A stretch of 23,592 bases of DNA, taken from the IMG/VR virus record IMGVR_UViG_3300025652_000564, positions 1 through 23,592 of that record. One strand, 5' to 3'. The stretch comes from a virus. Positions 20,501 to 23,592 of the stretch are shown piece after piece; the stretch's first letter is position 1; every line of letters starts with the position of its first letter. The notes under the pieces are model-generated. The model searched no databases and was not told where the DNA came from. It saw only the letters and a program-made list of their open reading frames with translations. The position numbers and the translations under genes are program-made.

Positions 20501-23500
20501 ACTCTTGAGCTTCCGATCTGCCTGTTATTCCCTGTATGTCTCTTGCAACAATGCCTGTAGTCTTTGAGGCATCTATTGGCTGAGGGAGTTTTTCGGGGTC
20601 TTTCATCTCGTAGAGCCATTTATTCTGACCCTGCTTGATATCAAATTTGCTTCCCTCTGGAACAAGGTGAAGCTCTCTTGATGCATCGAACTCGGATTGA
20701 CCGACAACTTCAGGCTCACCAACAGTGGCGTATCCTACAAGCTGTGCCTTCTGACCCCGCTTTGTTTCGATAATGCCAACGCGCTTGCCGACATAAGGGC
20801 GTAATGAGTCGCTATCTCTAGTCTCAAATCTTTTCTGCCCAGATACAATAAGATCGGCGTAGTTAGTGTTGCCGTCTGTAGCTACATTTATGCCTCTTGT
20901 TGCGCCTTCTTGCTGGGCTTGACCTGTATTCCCCTGCGCCCCAAATATGCGATCAAGTTCTTCTTTATTTCTTCGTGCGATGCCTGCGGCTTTATCGTCA
21001 TAAGTTCCGTTTTCTTTGAGCTTTCTGATGCCTTCATTGGTGAGTGTCTCCTCAAATGTATTAAGATCAAATATACCTAACTGATCTCCAGCTTCTGCAA
21101 TATACAGAGCTTCCTCTACACTGTCTACTGTAATCGATCCGTCAAGATAATAATATCCATCTTCACTGCTGAACCATCCTCCCAAGTACACTGGTTGGTC
21201 TAGCGTGTCAGCCATCGCTTTAAAGTTCCTAACCGCCTGATCTATAACGTCATCGGTAATTTCTTCGGGTAGAACTCTTACCTCTAAGTTCTTAATAGGA
21301 GCTACAGCCACCCCGGTGGGTGTTTCAAACGTGTTCGGATCAACAGTAAAGCCTTCAGGGTTTGACTTTATAAACTCAGAAATACTTGTCGATCTAGAGG
21401 CTAAGGGTTGATCTATTGATTCCGCATCTTGGCCTGTAGTTCCTTGAACCAAGACTTGTCCTGCATCAGTCGCGCCCCCTCGTCCGTCTCCCTGTCCCAT
21501 CCCAACCAGTCGAAGCCCTTCTCGCCCATCAAAGGCTTCTGTTGTGCTTTCTGTGACGATCCTCGGTTGGTCGAGGGCTGGGTTGTTGTCGATTTCTGCG
21601 TAGCCATTAAATACGTCCTCTTGCTTTATCGCATCGTAAACCTGTTTAGGCTTACCCATTATTGCGTTAATATAATCAGGCGGTATTAATCGCCCTGTAC
21701 GATTAAATCTAGATACCATCCTATCTATTGCGTTTTCTGGAGTTACTTCTACATTAACAAGCTCGACAGTATACCCTTGATCCTTCAGGCTAGACGCAAG
21801 ACTCATTATCTTGTTCTGGCCGTGACCAATGGTGGGGATCACAAGGTTCTCGCCCTTGTCCATAGCGAAAAGTGTCAACGCATCGGATAGAACTTTTGAC
21901 TCCTCATGAACAGCATTTGCTCCAACGCCATCAGCAAACTCTGGAAATACTTCTTTAGCCTGATCGGGATCAACTATTCTTGCGCTCAAGTCTCTCGCTA
22001 TTGGGTTTGCAACGGTACTTTTCCCCGAAGCGGGTAGACCCATAAATATTATAGCCTTCCTGTCTGTAGCTATAGACTGGCCTTCAGGATATTGCATCCC
22101 GTCATCAGTCCAAGCAGACTGCTCAGAGACCGCCATAAGATGATTTACAGCCGCACCGTATCCTTTCTTCTCAACCATCTGACCGTTTTCTTCAACAATA
22201 ACGGGTCTGATGTTAGACCACCTTTTAGTCCCATAGGCGGGATTTGTTGTTGTCGCAGGTATCTCATTCATCGCATCAACAGCCGACTGAATCTCTGGGC
22301 TGTCGAGCTTATTGAGAGAGGCTAGCGGCTGGTCGAGGCTTTCTTCTCTCGCTTGGCTTGGGTCTCGTACTTCTTGAGCAGTCGCTCCATCGCCTTCTGC
22401 CCTGCCTGCATTGCGTCTTTTTCTAGTTTTGGTGAGGTATTTATTGGTGAGTTCTGAGATTGTTTCATTTGTTGATGCTCCTTGATAGCCAGACTGCTTT
22501 GCGGCATTGATCATATAGAACCAACGCATAGCTTGTAGCGCGGCTGGGTCTGCCTTTGTCCCAGAGACCTTGTCATACTCCTCCTTAAACATCGTGGAGA
22601 AGTCTTGGAACAACTGATCTTCAGATACGTTGGCTGGGAGTCCAGTGTTTTGACGGAAAAGCCCGTCAAAGTAGCTACGGATAAATCTTGATTCCCAAAC
22701 GTCTATTGTCGTGTATCTACTGTCGCCTGTCAAATTCAGGGTGTATGCGCCTATCTTCTTGCCAAAGATAAACATTCTTGGGATGCTTTCGTTTTGACCA
22801 GTAGCCTGCTGGACTAGAGACTTTATAGCGCCCATACCAGACACGTTGCTCTTGTAGCCCATCTCTCTGTTAAACTTCTGCAACTCTTTAGGGCTGACAC
22901 CTTCTCGCAAAAACTCTACAGCCTCAACGGCTCCGCCCTTTTCTGCTATTAACCTGTCAAAAACTTTTAGAGACCTTGCCTTGGTTGGCCCTGTTGTCCC
23001 TGAAATTGAGAATGGTGAGCTTGCAACTACAACATTACCTTTAGGGCTTGTGCCTAGCTCAATAGATTCTAGATTGCCTTCCTTCTTATACAGATCGAAT
23101 ACATTGACAGCGTCACCAACATTTGAAGGGAGAGATGTCGCTGGTGAGCTAAGACCGTTAGCCATTTGGTAGAAAAGAAGATCGCCGTCACTGATGTCAC
23201 CGTAATCTTCAGATAGAGCCAACCTTACGGCTCTCATATCTTCAGCGTAATAGTCCTGATACTTGGGGTTTTCAGCAACAAACTTCTGAACATCCCGCAA
23301 GGCTCTTTTGCTTGCAGTCCTAACCTTATCAGGAGATACGGTTCCTCCAACCTCCTGCATCATCTTCGGCCAGAAGTTGCCAAAAAACTCTTCCTCAACA
23401 GCGGTATTATAGTCAGCGTACTTGGTTGTCGCTCTATCCACTGCGCTCTGGATCGGGGATGACGATCTGCGCCTAGAAGCCATACCCTCATCTGGCTCAA

Positions 23501-23592
23501 CGAAATCTGGCATAGACTGACCAGTCTGCGTCACTTCAGGTTGATCTGCCTGAGCAAAGCTTGTGGTTCCTGTCCTACTATCATATTGGGGG
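17595..23592 (-). CDS. Large polyvalent virion-type protein, 5' end outside window
   Basis: An open frame of at least 1998 codons. A GTG at 23534 would give 1979 aa, but the frame continues in phase to the window edge and no ribosome binding site precedes the GTG, so the start is probably outside. Numbering from that GTG, domains are: a phage N-terminal domain about 235-370 (KKIGAYTLNLTGDSRYTTID; DUF7178-like); a zeta-toxin-like P-loop kinase about 490-650 (Walker A GLPASGKST 499-507); a polyvalent-associated domain about 725-835; an ASCH/PUA-like domain about 880-985; and an LPD38-type region about 1400-1650, then helices to the end. Such proteins are probably packed in the virion and injected. 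Short repeated linkers separate domains. Confidence 0.88.
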   Translation of the reverse strand, partial: PQYDSRTGTTSFAQADQPEVTQTGQSMPDFVEPDEGMASRRRSSSPIQSAVDRATTKYADYNTAVEEEFFGNFWPKMMQEVGGTVSPDKVRTASKRALRDVQKFVAENPKYQDYYAEDMRAVRLALSEDYGDISDGDLLFYQMANGLSSPATSLPSNVGDAVNVFDLYKKEGNLESIELGTSPKGNVVVASSPFSISGTTGPTKARSLKVFDRLIAEKGGAVEAVEFLREGVSPKELQKFNREMGYKSNVSGMGAIKSLVQQATGQNESIPRMFIFGKKIGAYTLNLTGDSRYTTIDVWESRFIRSYFDGLFRQNTGLPANVSEDQLFQDFSTMFKEEYDKVSGTKADPAALQAMRWFYMINAAKQSGYQGASTNETISELTNKYLTKTRKRRNAGRAEGDGATAQEVRDPSQAREESLDQPLASLNKLDSPEIQSAVDAMNEIPATTTNPAYGTKRWSNIRPVIVEENGQMVEKKGYGAAVNHLMAVSEQSAWTDDGMQYPEGQSIATDRKAIIFMGLPASGKSTVANPIARDLSARIVDPDQAKEVFPEFADGVGANAVHEESKVLSDALTLFAMDKGENLVIPTIGHGQNKIMSLASSLKDQGYTVELVNVEVTPENAIDRMVSRFNRTGRLIPPDYINAIMGKPKQVYDAIKQEDVFNGYAEIDNNPALDQPRIVTESTTEAFDGREGLRLVGMGQGDGRGGATDAGQVLVQGTTGQDAESIDQPLASRSTSISEFIKSNPEGFTVDPNTFETPTGVAVAPIKNLEVRVLPEEITDDVIDQAVRNFKAMADTLDQPVYLGGWFSSEDGYYYLDGSITVDSVEEALYIAEAGDQLGIFDLNTFEETLTNEGIRKLKENGTYDDKAAGIARRNKEELDRIFGAQGNTGQAQQEGATRGINVATDGNTNYADLIVSGQKRFETRDSDSLRPYVGKRVGIIETKRGQKAQLVGYATVGEPEVVGQSEFDASRELHLVPEGSKFDIKQGQNKWLYEMKDPEKLPQPIDASKTTGIVARDIQGITGRSEAQEFLSKGSTPRDNITTIPEEAIEAVVEKNIVDAEATTATSIPLYSVKAEPRAQYVAQNPEKGSKILDEGMYSRSRSPEYSPEAQAEIGSLVNSTAPDKTAREVYLEASNQSSIREMLTRFKQKAINKYARLEQVYTDPNLGFRDVLADASAMAAALFADRAQGVSSAAIKGGVVTYNNGITKVEKFVHNGKEYRGLIDVMAPLVQNNYNVNLEELAQAYAVAVRSQRLAKEGKETPAGAKSLAVLEAEIAKYTNPETGQPIIQEWYSAWQAYNAKTIQFLRDTGVLDAETAQVWADQSDYVPFYRQLEEEGGSQMPPVFTGMTSAANFKALKGGDTAVNVPLLEAVTRNLNAAIHMGMRNVAQQRIVRDMVKVGLGYEVKGDMKAQNVIAFRVNGKNRKFSISDPLIYESMQGMGSGEIETILTNIVGVPSTVLRELITRDPAFMVVNMMRDTLSTFVTSGANFTPVVDTLKNFNSGADLLEQYGVVGGYDFGNDPKDIYGEFSKEVKKRNGLGINPFVRMWDFLGQKTTQSDAATRKSVYDDVLARTGNEAEAAFQALEVINFSRRGSSSLARVVTAAIPFLNARFQGLDVLWRSSRGRYNANKDKSKAEQTRNFMFRGLMLTGLSAAYWLMVSDDDQYKERSEFERDNNFILPNPFSDKYPLMLPIPFEVGLIFKTLPERILGVANKETNFVEDVLGLEGRDKTTMKEAVDSTVRGVTSTLEINPLGAQFVAPIIEASLNYNFFTGKPVESVFMNENNLEKGFRQRVGSSQMAIMLGESLNISPIKIDHVMQGYSGTLGIYALNALDTILRTPDLLGGDNPLKVEGSDQLASMTLDRAPFLKRFLGSEFGRKNMDDYYDIRSEVKRTVGTLNSLIGDGKVDQYQKYLKGREHIVGLAGNVNYLDGLLKTSRRQIEAIQTAEDITPERKAEIIREIEQARSEYLKQVPVLKEALNSPAKLPAVGGLYRD

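Overview
The window reads as part of a tailed bacteriophage genome, or a closely related prophage, of a marine-phage type. The evidence is a terminase pair, a T7 gp4-like primase-helicase, a full recombination set (single-strand annealing protein, PD-(D/E)XK exonuclease, SSB-like protein, NinB-like protein, RusA resolvase), a staphylococcal-nuclease-type nuclease and a very large polyvalent virion-type protein. No integrase, rRNA, tRNA or CRISPR array was seen. The host cannot be named from the sequence; a short-tailed (podovirus-like) virion is an inference from the polyvalent protein.

Layout. (1) 1-1762, minus strand: small terminase, a 51-aa zinc protein and the start of the large terminase, which runs off the left edge. 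A 490-nt non-coding stretch with palindromes, AGGAAT repeats and A-tracts lies inside this block. (2) 1763-2574: a long non-coding region with a twin 20-bp repeat, then about 380 nt of hairpin-rich, probably structured RNA. (3) 2575-8728, plus strand: an operon of small proteins, a 333-aa protein, a MoxR/CobS-like AAA+ ATPase and a HExxH + VWA protein, then five small genes and a strong terminator. (4) 8839-13894, minus strand: the recombination operon. (5) 14013-17593, plus strand, divergent from (4) across an operator-like inverted repeat: RusA, primase-helicase, nuclease and small proteins. (6) 17595-23592, minus strand: one polyvalent protein gene of at least 1998 codons, still open at the right edge. 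If the genome is circular or circularly permuted, blocks 6 and 1 are the two ends of one minus-strand structural operon.

The most interesting observation is in block 3. Two intergenic gaps, 3238-3296 and 3689-3748, each hold a complete type I hammerhead ribozyme: CUGAUGA, stem II, GAAA, stem III, GUC, stem I. Their stems differ between copies but still pair. Cleavage would cut the early plus-strand transcript into separate mRNAs: 41-aa/178-aa, then 60-aa/56-aa, then 61-aa/333-aa/AAA+/VWA. The hairpin-rich leader upstream of this operon uses hairpins of the same sequence type as the ribozyme stem II. So this looks like an operon divided by self-cleaving RNAs that delivers a phage AAA+/VWA machine of unknown function.
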